64,000 nt of DNA from Syngnathus acus. Taxonomy: Eukaryota; Chordata; Actinopteri; Syngnathiformes; Syngnathidae. Position 1 is the first letter of the stretch. Each line of letters opens with the position of its first letter. Shown here piece after piece: positions 1 through 12,156 of this stretch. The translations under genes and the position numbers were made by a program. The notes under the pieces are model-generated. The model ran no database searches, was not told where the DNA came from, and saw only the letters and a list, made by a program, of their open reading frames with translations. The stretch is taken from positions 5,146,001-5,210,000 of the forward strand of contig NC_051107.1 in assembly GCF_901709675.1 (NCBI RefSeq), read 5' to 3'.

Positions 1-2504
1 TTGGCGGAAACAAAAGTTATGGAATGATCACGAGAGGGAGGGTCAGATCTATTGTAACTGACTGTTCAATTTGTTCAAGTTGTGGAACTGTCTGTGTGGT
101 CCCAAGCAATACCGTCTGTGCTTTGTCAAACATCCATAGGCGAGTTAGCGAAACAATAATAACACCTGTCTATACCGGGGTGGGGGTGGGGGGGGGGTTT
201 AGTAGATTAGACAAATAACAGTGGTGTAAAGCCTTTTGATGAAACATACCCTCTTTTGTATTTAAGACAGATGAATTTTTTTTTCATGGAACTATTGTTA
301 TATATTCTATTATGTTAATGTTACCACAGCTCCTCTGTATCGCAGCAGTTTAAATAATTGGCTTGGAATTTTAGGCAAGTGGCTGACTATGTTTGATTAC
401 AATGTCACATTAAACTTAATGGAATTCTGCTACAAAATTTGCTATCTTGGGAAGAAATGCTCTGTAGTTCTCTTTTCAACTATGACTAGGGGGGGGGGTT
501 GGAAACGGACTACAACAAGTGTGGTGGCCGCTATGCTATGGCCGGTAAAAAAATGTCGTCTGGAGTACCCTGGTAAGTGCCTAAAAAAAGAACTACATGA
601 AGAAGAATTAACGGGAATAAATATGTTAGTAGCAGCAAAAAAAAAAAAAAAGAAAAAAACATGACTATGTACTCATTGCAGAATCGCAAGCTATTCTCCA
701 GTATGACGTGAAGAATACCCTGTCAGTATTTTTAGCAAACATATTTAAAAAAAACAAAAAAACTATTTCGTTGTTGCTTTGGGTGTAAAGTTAAAAGCCA
801 TTTTTATATTATAACTGTTCTATATGTGATTCACGGGCACAACAGACTTATTAAGTAAAGTGCTAAGAAAAAATAAATAAATGTCATTGTTTCTTTTACA
901 AACAACTGCCAATGTTTGGTCTTTTTTTTTTTAAATTCTCATTCATTTGTCCCAAAATGATTTGTACCAATTGGTGACGCTACTAGCAAAACTTGTCGGA
1001 TAAAATACGGACATCAAGAGGGTTACTTTTCGAGTTGTGTGAATGTCTAATATTTTGCTGTTAAAAAGTCAGACGACGTGAGAGAGAAACAAAAAGTGGC
1101 AATGCTTAGTCACGAACAAAATGTCCCTGTAGTCTGAAGAGCACAGCAGGCAGGAGTTGCACGGGGGCGTGATGGAGGCCATTCAAAAAAAAAAAAAAAA
1201 AAAAAAAAAAGCTCCAGGACTGGCATTTTATTGGGCCCACTGAATTATCCGGCACACGGAACATTTCGTAGGAGAAAGTCAAGCATGATGAATGGCTGTC
1301 AGGCGCCGAGTGACATGGTGGATTTATCAAACGGGGCTCGGCGCTCGTACGTCAGGCCCAGCCTTCAGCACCATGGACAGAGGCTTTTAGAGGCAAGCCA
1401 TCTGTCAAAGACAAAGGGAGTTAAAATATGACACGGGCCACTCCTCAGGTAATGCCTGGATCAGGCTGCAACTGTGGACTTTAGATGTGCACTCCAAAAA
1501 AGTACAAACACACTCAACAAAAATAGACCTGATAGGAAATAATCGGTCTTTACGTGATAAAAATGGATGCTTTCCTCGACACTCGCATCGGTAAGCATGT
1601 ATTGGTGGCTGTTTTTTTATTTTTATAGTCTGAGCAACCTATATTAAGAAAAGAAAAAAAAAACCCTTTGCGGATTTAACTGAAATCCGACGTGAAAAGA
1701 AGCAGTCGCCCTTTCATCTGCTGCCAGGATGAGAAAATGATGTGTCTTCTCGCTGCATCTTTAGTTATTTTTACCACCCAAATCACCTAAAAGACAAATC
1801 TGCACCGAGGCTGATATAAAATGGGAGATTATGGAACGGGTCGTACCGCGCCGATGAGTGCAGATTCTTTTTTTATTTTGCAAGGATCGTCGTCACGGGG
1901 GGGCTTGCAATTTGATGAGCGTGGGGAGCAGGTAAGTGTCCAGCGGTGTATTTATAAATCAATAAAAATACACAGAAAATAAATAAATTAATAAAATATA
2001 ATTAATGAATTTAATAAGAATGAATCTGAATCAAATGGCCCAATTTTTTAAGATGATTTCAAGCCACCCCGAATTTAAAATGTGATAGCGCTGCGAAAGC
2101 TGCAAAAATCACAAAGAACATTCCAACGGCAGCAGGCATTTTTTATACCTTTGAATTATACACTTATTAAAGTTACAAACTTCCTGGTAGGTCAGCTCGT
2201 GTAGCTACAGGCGCCCACGTTCAAATGAGAAGTGAAATGTCAACATGCATTTACAGTCCTGCTGCTCACACTATTGCTGGCTTGTAAGAGTCCTTTATGG
2301 GCGCAGGGAAAAAAAAGCAGATGACCTATGAATAGCAATAACAAAGCCCCGATTGCTTTTAATGGCACAGTAAAAATGGATTGGCCTCATGGAAGCCATA
2401 GACTTGTATCATATATTTACACAATCTGATATTGCTTCAAGCGTGATAAATCATGATCGATGTAATCAGAGACGAACGATAATAAAAATGACATGCAATA
2501 TCTC
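1..2504. other. Non-coding, no gene seen
   Basis: AT-rich single-copy-looking DNA with a G-rich run at 177-197, an A run at 637-659 and the poly-A at 1184. No exon with credible splice sites was found. Confidence 0.6.
1184..1210. repeat. Poly-A run
   Basis: An uninterrupted A tract of about 25 follows GGCCATTC. No SINE or LINE body is recognised upstream, so it is taken as a homopolymer. Confidence 0.85.
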
Positions 2505-2592
2505 AATTTGTAATTTTACTCACGACACAAAGTCATTTGTATAAAATGATGTGGGCGGGCCGTTTCTGGCCCCCGGGCTTCAGGTTTGACTC
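2505..2592 (-). mobile_element. hAT-like MITE, copy 1 (5' part, degraded)
   Basis: The minus strand carries GTCAAACCTGAAGCCCGGGG, then the GGCCAGA..CGGCCCGCC core and CACATCATTTTAT, matching the other copies of this family. The second half is missing or unrecognisable. Confidence 0.75.
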
Positions 2593-4391
2593 CAACGCCT
2601 TATACAAATATCAAAAAGCTACAAAATTGCATTACTGACCAGCGATCATTTCTAAAGGCACTTCCAAAAACGCCTGCGTCAGCAAAAACATTTTTTTCCA
2701 GGCGCACCAACCTTTGACTAAATCAACCGCTACACTTTGATTGCAAACACACAATGCGGCGTATATCCAGAAAAGTCGAGACAGGCTGTCACAGCAGATT
2801 TGTCAGAGCACATCAAATATCCACTGGGGGCTGTTGGTGCATATCTGTTTGCCAGGGCCTCTTAAGTGTTTCCCTTTGCATAAATATTCCTCACAAGGTG
2901 TCAACATACAGATGAAAATGGCGGGCTGTCACACTCACTCGATGAGTACGCTAACCTGCAGCTCCGTATTTGGAAGAGCTTCCTAAGATAACATATTGAT
3001 GGCCGCAGTCTTATCACTCTTGGTGGGAAGAAAAAAAGAAAAAAATCAACAAGATTGAATGATATGACTCCACGGAGGGCTTTTCCACTAATTGGAAGCG
3101 TGGTTCTCAAACACACCATAGCCGCAGCTGGCTACTAATAGATTAGATATCATCTTCCTCCATGACGAGCCGAGCCCGACTTTGGGTCAGATCAATGCGG
3201 CGACTAACGAGCAATGCACATGCGTGTGCTCAAATGATGATTAATGAGAATAAGGACGAAAGATGAGGAGGAGAGGAAGTCCTCGCTCCTAAATTGGCGT
3301 GAAATATATGGATGTGCTCCTCACTGTAGGTTGCACCCATCAGGCTCATTAGTGCTGCGGAGGCTGATATTCATCATCAGTGCATATTAAAATCTCGTTG
3401 TGAATCAGCGGTAGAAGCAGTGACAGTACTTTCCGCTACTGGATCTGCATAAGCAGATTTTCGTCCTAGTTAATAATTGATGTATGAATCAAGGTTACTA
3501 TTGTTAAAAAGTAACACCGCTGAAATTCAGGGCTGAGACGATTCATCGGAAAAATTACTCGGGTATTTTATGTTTGCACTATTAATGGTTGAGTAATGTC
3601 TTCGTTTTCTAAAAAAAACAAAACAAAAGCATGTTTTGTCCGATTACTCGATTAATCGATGTAAAAATTGAAAAAAGAAATTCTTAGCGAAATTAAAAAT
3701 CCTGAGTGGATTAAAAAAGAAAAACTAAATAATTATGATTTAAAAAAAATGGAGTCACAGTCTGAAATAAAAAAATAAATAATTATGATTTAGAAAAAAA
3801 AATCAAAATGAAAGCAATGAAGTTACAGTCAGGCTGAGGCGGCACAATTAAAGAGTACCGCTACTAATTTGCAGTAATTCAGCAACTCTAATCGGTTGCA
3901 CGCACAGGCAAGAAGCTAACATAAAAAAGTAATTAACCAACGCCTGCAAACGCGATAATGTTTTCATTTGGGAAAACTCATTGATTTTTCAAACCGGAAT
4001 GTATCTTTCGTCCACATTGCGTTTTAGCCCGGCGCTAATCAACGTTGCGTGCTAACTTCGAGGCTTTTTTCCATCATGACAGGTGGCTTTTTTTTTTTTC
4101 TTGAACACAATGAGAGCAGCCTTGCTCTGTTGGAGTAAGAATGGATCATATTGGAGGAGGATGGGAGACCTGCAGTGCCAGCCATCATCCCAATCTGTGC
4201 TGCAAAGTCGTCAAGACACATTGTACAGATGCACCAAGGATAAGCATCACCATTGTCATTCGCTCCCAGCGCCTTAAGGTAATTACGCTCAGGACAATTG
4301 TGCAATTCACAGTCATAACATTTCTTGTACGCGGGGAACAAATGTTAGAGTCCTCCGAAACAAAGCAACACATCAATCTCACAATGTAAAT
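2593..4391. other. Non-coding, no gene seen
   Basis: The stretch 2900-3480 is non-repetitive with moderate GC and could hold conserved non-coding elements, but nothing in the sequence proves it. The old repeat at 3530-3835 follows. Confidence 0.5.
3530..3835. repeat. AT-rich repeat with GATTAATCGAT motif and a 60-bp duplication
   Basis: ACGATTCATCGGAAAAATTA and ATTACTCGATTAATCGATGT resemble termini of an old dispersed fish repeat. Downstream, AATAATTATGATTTA.AAAAA occurs twice (about 3728 and 3777), each followed by a GTCACAGTC/GTTACAGTC segment. Confidence 0.5.
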
Positions 4392-4590
4392 CAATCGGTG
4401 TCAAACATAAGGCTCGGGGGCCGGATACGGCCCGCCACATCATTTTATGTGGCCCGCAAAGACAAATTGTGCGTCGATTTCATGTGTGTTCACAGACGTT
4501 GCTAGCAATTTTTTATGTATCTTTTAAAAACATTTGAACAGTAGTGTCTGATTTCAAATGAATAATTTGTAAACAAATCAAAAGTGAAAA
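4392..4590 (+). mobile_element. hAT-like MITE, copy 2
   Basis: It starts CAATCGGTGTCAAAC and has the GGCTCGGGGGCCGGATACGG core, then GCCACATCATTTTATGTGGC, a short internal hairpin, then CAAAGACAAATTGTG. A TTTAAAAACATTTGAAC segment near 4525 corresponds to the distal half of other copies. The 3' terminus is not clear. Confidence 0.85.
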
Positions 4591-6904
4591 CAACCCAATC
4601 GTGGAGGACACACCGAGTTTTTTTTCTCCCCACAAAGCAATCAGGAAGAAATATCCGCGTCCGCGTCTGGCCATTTTGTGTCAGGATTGTTTACACCGAT
4701 ATTTTAAAGTTAGTCGAACGCAGCAAATGAACACAAATGGCGGCGCGCCGCCATCAATCATCCTGCCGGCCCACCGGTGGCTTTGAAAGGTAACTGCACG
4801 AGTTCACGCCGTGCGCAGCGTGCGCAGCTTGCAGGCGCCAGCCACTAAACAAGCCTTCAGTTCATTACACGCTTCCCTGCAAACTGTAACCACCATCCTG
4901 CTTTTGATCTTCATTATACTTTTGATAGATTCCTTCTGTTTCCCACTGATTTTTTTTTTTTTTTGCTTATCCCGTCCTCTAGTGCCTCCTTATTTTTCTT
5001 CCTCTGTCGTGAGACGGAACGACCATTTCTGACTGATGATAATTGAATTCCGCATAAATAATGACACTGGAGTATTTACATGGGAAATGAAGGCAGCGGG
5101 GTGGCTAACAATCGGCTAGTCTGCATAATGTACGCATCGGCGAGGATGTTTCTGGATTATAGCTTGTTGGAGTGAACAAAACAAAATAAATTGCATCCTG
5201 TTCAACGGGACTCTCCGATACTGCCATCTTCATTACTGTCAGGGTAACAAATGATCCCACCTCGAGGCAATGTACAGGAATGAAAAGATGCCATTTAGTT
5301 TTGGGGAAGGCTCGCTACAGAAGATCAGTGAGCAACATAGCAAGAAAAAAAAAATGTCTGAAAAAGACGTACAAGCCTTTTATTTACATATTCCGACAGT
5401 CGCGCCAAAAGAGACATCAGCAGAAACGAACATGGGTGATAACGAGGAACTGCTTTTTGATGTCAAGGACTGCCGGGGTCATTAGGGGGATCTTGATTCG
5501 GAAAATGTTTTTTTTCTTGAGAGGCTTTTAGGTCAGAGTTGTCTCTGCTGGCTTCAAACGGTTGGTGTCAAAATGGAGAAAAGAGCCACATAGTGGGATT
5601 AACTCCTTCACTGACGTAAAAAAAAAAAATCACTTTGTACTGAGTTAACAAGGTGAGTGAGGTAAAATCAATCAAAGAAACAGAATTACTCTCCGAGCTA
5701 AGAGGCCTGAACTATATTAGTGTCACATTCAGATAACATCTTTAAAATTCACGGTTTAAGCTTCCTTCACTCAAAACCATAGGAAACCTTTTCCCTCTCT
5801 CTCTCAACTCCATCATATGCTTGAATTGTTGTGCTTTTTTTCTCCCATCACTCCAACAGCTGTTATTTTATTTTTTTTGTCATCCGGCCGCCGCAGTGTG
5901 TTTTCATAGTCGAACAATCCAAAGTGGGTGATGTTCACGCTGCGTGATATTGAAGGCACTTCGGAGGTAGCGCCGGAAGTCTTAGAGTGACTGAACAAGC
6001 GAAGGGATGCGAGTGAGTTTTTGTTGCCGGGCGGAGATGTGCGGCTTCCCGAGCAAAACAAAGGGATATGTTTTCAAAATTGATGCCACCATTGAAGTGT
6101 GACAACTATTGATCACCGTGGGCAAAAATGGAGGCCATGCTAGCACAAAAATATTCCAAGGTTATAAAAGAAACTAGATTTTTTTATTTTTTTTTTAAAC
6201 CCTGGCAATGGCAGCCAAAAGGAAATTCACCCTGTTTTGTTTTGATTGACCCCCCTAACCGAGCCTAATTTAAAAATCACTCTTTTCAGTCAAGACGTGC
6301 AAGTATAGGATGCGAAGCATCGATCGCCGCTACAGATCGATTCCGTTTTGTCGTGATTGGAAATTTCACCGGCAAATAGCCGCTGCCGAGGAGACAACAA
6401 TCTAAAAAATAACGACGAGCATCAGCGGCGGGGAGAAGACAATGGCAATTGATCAGGCATTGGATGAGAGAGGTGGCATCGCTCCGATCAGATTCATTAG
6501 TTTTCCAGCCACTCTGACATTTCCATTTGCACACTTCAATTGGCAAAATAAAATAGCCGCTTGGCTCTCATTCCTCAGCTCCGTGCCGGGTAATCACTTC
6601 TGCACGGCATCATATATTCTCCCCCCCCCTTGCTTGCACCATCCCTCAGAGTGCAGCCTCATGGTGACCGAGTGCCAACGCATGTCATGTTTATAGCAGC
6701 GTTTCCAGCAGTCACTGGAATTTGATTCATGCATTTTGGATGTCACATGTACCAAATTAACCAAGGCATCCCATTTTTTTTCATCCGGTTAGTGGTTGTC
6801 ACTGTTTCAATAGGTTGACTGGCTGATTACAAGATGGGAAGACCTGTGTTGCTAATTACTGGACACACTTTGGTCAGTCAAAATTTTTAAAACATTATTA
6901 TTAC
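4591..6904. other. Non-coding, no gene seen
   Basis: Mixed single-copy and T-rich sequence. Short open frames here have no recognisable domains or splice context. Confidence 0.6.
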
Positions 6905-7135
6905 TAGATATTTTTTGTTTTAGGATTTTTATGATTTGTATTATTTTTCATTATATTATTATTCTTTTAATATTTTCATTTTTTATTAGTTTTATTTTTT
7001 ATTTTCAACTGACCAAGATTTTTTTTTTATTTTTATGATTTTTATGATTTGTATTATTTTTCATTATATTATTATTCTTTTCATATTTTCATTATTTTTT
7101 ATCATTTTTATTTTCGACTGACCAAGAATTTTTTT
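6905..7135. repeat. AT-rich tandem duplication, about 113-bp period
   Basis: GATTTGTATTATTTTTCATT and the following ATATTATTATTCTTTT occur at 6933 and again at 7046. Both units end in TTTTC(A/G)ACTGACCAAGA. Confidence 0.85.
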
Positions 7136-9327
7136 AGCCAGCTGTAGCTATCGCCGTCATTCCTCCACACCCCTCCATGGAAACACGAGAAAAACATGTG
7201 CATGTTGTAGTGAGCCACGCCACACAGCATCCCTTCCTTCAGGCTGTGGTCACTCCTTTACATCTCCTCCCCCGGGGGAAGGGCTTCTTTTCAATTTTTC
7301 ATTTCCTTCCCATCACATCTCCTCCCTCAGTCTTGCTCTCCCTGCATACCTAAACAAGTCCTTTTAAGTTCGGCCATCTCCTAGCATCATCATCAGTGTC
7401 GCCTCACCGGCCTATTGACTGGCATGCGTTCGCCAGGAGTCTCTCAGCCGTCCGTTCCATTTAGACGTAACTTTTTGACTTTTCCGCGTTGCGGGTCAAG
7501 CTGAGCCCCCCCCTCCACCCTCCCCCAAATGGAGCCTGGAAACTGAGGTAAATTAAACAAATTGAGTGACAGGCGGGATGGAAGTGAACCTCCGTGGCTG
7601 TGTGAACCCAGAAGATCTCCGGTTCGCTTAATGATGTCTTCTCCGAGCCAGACAGACACACATTGGCTGATCTCTTTCACTTTTTCCCTTTCTACACCCA
7701 CAATCACCCAGTTTCCCTTCTCTCTCCATCTCGCTATACATTAATATTCCCTCTTCTCTCAGCTCCCCACTCCAACTTCTCAATGCATCCATCTTCAGTC
7801 TCCCAGACTGAGTCAGGAGTGAATTCATCCATAGGAGGCAACACATGGGTCAAACCCGATGATGCTCTCTGGCAAGAATGACATTTAATCAATCCAAATC
7901 TTATTCTAGAGATGAGCGGAAGTTTTTTTTTTCCACGAGCTTCGCCGTAATGGAATAAAAGAACCAGAAGCCCAGATCCCTCATCATCGGAGACACTATA
8001 GATTGAGTTGTTGGTGCATCACTTTTGAATGCCGCCTACGTTTCCTGGAAAATGCTTCCCTGCTGTATTAGATTTTAAACGACTCAATGGAAAATTTAAG
8101 AGTACGTCAGATATTTGAAGGGCTTAGATAAGAGAAAAATTGCGAGACTGCATCAGATGTGCCATCTGACGACAGATGGACATGCTTCACTGTACGGCAG
8201 AAGCTAGCTAAAAAAATAAATACACGTCTTCGTGCATTACCAGAGATTTAAATACGACCCATAAAATGTGTGGATAAAAATCACATTTCTGTCTCAGGGC
8301 TATAAACAGATGGAGATTGATGCGGCTTTGCCTATAATGATGATGACGTCCGACCGTTTGGCCGGGTCACGCACGCAGATGGCGGACACCTTGCGATTTC
8401 ACTGGCGTGCTGCAGCGTGTTACATTTTGCACGATTCTCGCTGCGTCCTCACACAAAAAAAAAAATCCCCAAGTTTGGTGGGGGGTGTTGGATATCCTTG
8501 ACAACGTGGATTACCAGAGCAGATGTCTAAAAAAAAATAAAGTCTTTAAACTTTGTGACTGAAGAACATTTTTCTTCATAGTGTGGTAGAATTTGCATTG
8601 TCTCCCTTGTGTACTTAATAATTTGTTCTTTGCAAGACTTCCTGCTCAATGTTTAGGTCTGTATACGCTCCATGAACAAAGATAAAACTATTACCCCATC
8701 TGATCCATCCTAAATAAGTATAACATCGCCGCTAAAGAGCCGTAGCCTGGATTTATTGATGTAGCACAACATGTTTCACCTTGTTCTCTCCAGACACGGC
8801 ATGTACTATGAATAGAGAATTTTGGCTGAGCAACGTTCACAGTAGCGATGACCTTTGTTGTATCGATTCTGGCTGGGCTTGCACCCGGACATACCGCTAG
8901 CCCCATTGTGCGTCTAGCTAGCCTGCCGGCGTATACCCAACAGAGATATGAGACTTGGCCTTTTGTAGAAACAGAAAAAAAAAGAAATGTCCATATTAGG
9001 ATGTGCGGCATGAGGCAGCAGATAGAAGATAATTGAAGAATGTCACATAATGGCTTCCCCAGAAGGCTTGTGTTATTTGAATATCCATCCATCTTAAACA
9101 CGGTGACAATTCAGCGCAAAGAGATAGTACAAGTTGTAATGACAATTTAAGGGAAAATAGGCCAAAAAGCCCCAAGAGACAACTCGGAGAGATTCCAGCG
9201 GAAATGAAGAGTCAATAAAGGCCATTACGATGCCGATGCTCTGTGCTGTGATTACGACACTGGTTAACATCGTCGCCGATGGGGCACGACGAGACATTAT
9301 GCATTAGCGTTATGATCGTGAGCACCA
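7136..9327. other. Non-coding, no gene seen
   Basis: C/T-rich stretches at 7200-7800 (many TCTCC and CCCTC) followed by unremarkable sequence. A 136-codon minus-strand frame at 8691-9101 has no domain. Confidence 0.6.
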
Positions 9328-9760
9328 TTTAACTCATTCACTGCTGGCCCAGTTAAAAATTTGACGTCTATAGTCATCAATGGGACACGGAAAAGGACAC
9401 AGGAGGGATTTGATAAAATAATCGGAATAATTAGTAATTATCCCCTCGATATTGCAAACCGAATCCCGTTGAATCAAACTGAATCAAACCGAATCAATAG
9501 GACTGAGAACAATTTAACTCATTCACTGTTAGAAATTAGGAGGAGAGATTTGTTAAAATAATTAGAATAATTATTAATAATGATCCCCGCGATATTGCAA
9601 ATTGAATCCCGTTGAATCAAACCGAATCAAATGGTGTGAGCACGATTTAACTCATTCAACTGCTAAAAATTAGGAGGAGAGATTTGTCAAAATAATTAGA
9701 ATAATCATTAACAATGATCCCCTCGATATTGCAAATCGAATCCCGTTGAATCAAACCGAA
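9328..9760. repeat. Tandem array of about three 133-185-bp units
   Basis: Units begin TTTAACTCATTCA at 9328, 9513 and 9646. Each carries GGAGAGATTTGT(T/C)AAAATA or a variant, then CGATATTGCAAA and CCCGTTGAATCAAAC. The first unit alone holds an extra segment, CCAGTTAAAAATTTGACGTC, related to the palindromic MITE at 12090, so the array probably grew from a MITE-containing unit. Confidence 0.85.
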
Positions 9761-12089
9761 AATTGCATTCTAATACGTCGCGATGGTGATTTCAACCGAA
9801 AGTGGGTTAAATGTGAACATAATGCCCTTAAAAGAAATCCACGATACATGTGGAGGTCTTCAATGAGCCTGTCAGATGTGTAACCAAACAACCCTGGCGC
9901 TAAGCTACTAATTAGTTTGATTCGTTTAAAGCGCTGTGGTTTGTTGTTTTGCAATTATCACTTCTGCTCTGCTCTTGCAGCGTGCCATCTGAAGCTCCCG
10001 CCCTCAAGTAACAACAAAAACACTGCTTTTTCTTTCCTTTCAAGCGCTCTCCTGGTGGAGAAAGATAGCAGGAACCACGGTGGCTTGAAATTAAACTTTT
10101 CTATCGAACAAAGGCAAAAAAAACAAAAAAAGTTTGGCCACATAAAAGGGGCTTGTCTAAGCCGTGCATTACTGAAAGGCGGTCACAACATATTATTGGG
10201 AGGAAATGGAAAGAAAGGAGAAAGAGATAAAAAAAAAGCTGAATGAATGGAAATTAATGGAATTAATCTGCATTGTGTTGAAGTCGCCTCTTGAGGAAAA
10301 AAAAAAAAAATCAATGGCGTTTTGGCTGCAAGAGATTGTTCATAGTTCAATACTCTGCTGATCAATAATGTAATAACCAACTGGAGCGTTTATATTTGTT
10401 TTGCAAGTTGGTGCCAAAGATTAAAGATGCTATTGTATAATTTCTAAAAGTAGGACTAATTTGTCAACGCTGGACATGTCAACTGGTTTTGTTTCATTAA
10501 ATGTGATTTCAGTAGGCTTGGGTTATAGAAAGTTCCATTAAATGTAAATGTTAAAAGAAAAAAAAAAAGGTCAGGTCAACCTGAGGCCACGTTGATGGCT
10601 TGCGTTTGTGCGCAAATGGAAAAGGATAGAAATAGACACACGTGACTGGGGAAAAGGAATTTTCGATCCGAGAGCGAGTTTGTTGTGCGCGCTGGCGTTT
10701 TAGCGAAGAATAAAAAGCCGAATAATTCAAAGGCCGCGCGCTCCGTAGAGATGTTTGCATTAATAATATGCACAAGTTTAAATTAAAGATTGCCGCTGCT
10801 GCTTTTTTCCGCCCCTGACGTCCCCTCCTTTCTCAGTTCTAGGAAAGACCCAGAATCATACTTGATGAGAATACGCGGAACTGATGCGTTTAAAGAGCGT
10901 GGAGGATTTATTTTTATTTTTTTTGGCTGTGGCGTGCTTTTTATTTATTTTTTTCTCCGAAACGCTGCACGACGTCTATCATGATGGATGCTGAGGTTAA
11001 TCAGGAGAGAGATCGCTTTGAGTCATGCAGTGCCAGGTTTCAAAACAAGGACCTGGAAATCCAGACTCGGAATATAAGGCGGCAACAAACAGCAGGACAG
11101 TGCACTGTGTCAAACCTAAGGCCCGGGGGCCAGATACGGCCCGCCACATCATTTTATGTGGCCCGCCAAGACAAATTGTGCATCAACATGTGTCGATACT
11201 AAAATTACAAATTGTCTTTAATTTAAAAAATATTTTTTGTTTCGTACTATACATCGTTTTAAAAATATTTGAACCGTTTTTACTAGTTTGACAGTAAATT
11301 TAAACAGAGAAGCAATAAACATTTTTCTGCCATCAGACAGAGATAACTCATGTTTCTTGTATCTGACCACTATTTATATTTCTTGATAGCAATAATCGAT
11401 TGATACACCGTGCATGATTCTCAGCAGGCAGCTATTTATCAGCAATAAGCTAACAAATGAAGCGTTGCAACTCTTCTTGGTTGCTCCCAAGGCAGCCATT
11501 AATGATTTGTATTTCACAGCCATGCTCTTTCTCTCCTCGCGCCGCCCTTTCAAGACCCCTAACTCATCAATTGGCCTAGACGGGATTGGGAGTTGCGCCC
11601 CCCCCCTCCCCTTCCACCTGCACTATTCTGCCGTCATATGACCCGCGACCTGAGCATCCATCTTCTCCATGGTATGACAGGCGCCACGGTGTGCATTTCT
11701 TCCCGGAACATCATTTGCTTGCCGGGTGGTCTAAAGCTCAAGCGAGAGCAAAATAAAGTCCGCCGTGCTCGCGGCTTATTGCGGGCGACGTCGCTGGAGA
11801 GCAAGACTTGGAAGCGCACATCAAACGATGACACAATTTGGACTGATAATTATTCTCAGACAATTATTTCCATGTTGTGGAATGATGTTCCTGGATTTAA
11901 ACTTTTCTCATTTGTCACATTTACACCAAATGAAGAGATCTAATCAACTTTCCCTGCTTGTGGTTAAACACGATATTTCCCCGATTATTCCGATTATTAC
12001 TTTTCCATTTCCAATTATAAGGTCGCATTCTCTTTCGTTTGACCGAGTGCCTCTAATTCGGACAAATCGTCTTTTTGTTCTCTCATCTT
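9761..12089. other. Non-coding apart from the hAT-like copy
   Basis: A/G-rich tracts at 10110-10310 and ordinary intergenic-type sequence; only the MITE at 11103 is recognisable. Confidence 0.6.
11103..11297 (+). mobile_element. hAT-like MITE, copy 3
   Basis: It starts CACTGTGTCAAACC and runs through GGCCCGGGGGCCAGATACGG and the GCCACAT/ATGTGGC hairpin into ATTACAAATTGTCTTTAATT and ATATTTGAACCGTTTTTACT. The distal part is well kept, but the terminal TTTGACACC is degraded to TTTGACAG. Confidence 0.85.
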
Positions 12090-12156
12090 AACTCATTCAC
12101 TGCCAACCCAGTGAATATCTTTGACGTCTATAACCGTCAATGGCACTGAATGAGTT
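12090..12156. mobile_element. TTAA-associated palindromic MITE
   Basis: AACTCATTCACTGCCA at the left is the inverse of TGGCACTGAATGAGTT at the right, with one base of slack; the middle reads TTTGACGTCTATAACCGTCA. TTAA sits at the left edge. Palindromic elements of this type with TTAA targets are piggyBac-like non-autonomous elements in fish; the right-hand TTAA is not preserved here. Confidence 0.7.

Noticed and set aside
1106-1330. Poly-A at 1184 as the tail of a retroposon
   Set aside because: No SINE promoter boxes, LINE 3' end or target duplication could be seen around it.
8691-9101. 136-codon minus-strand frame
   Set aside because: No domain, and no conserved-looking motif or splice context.
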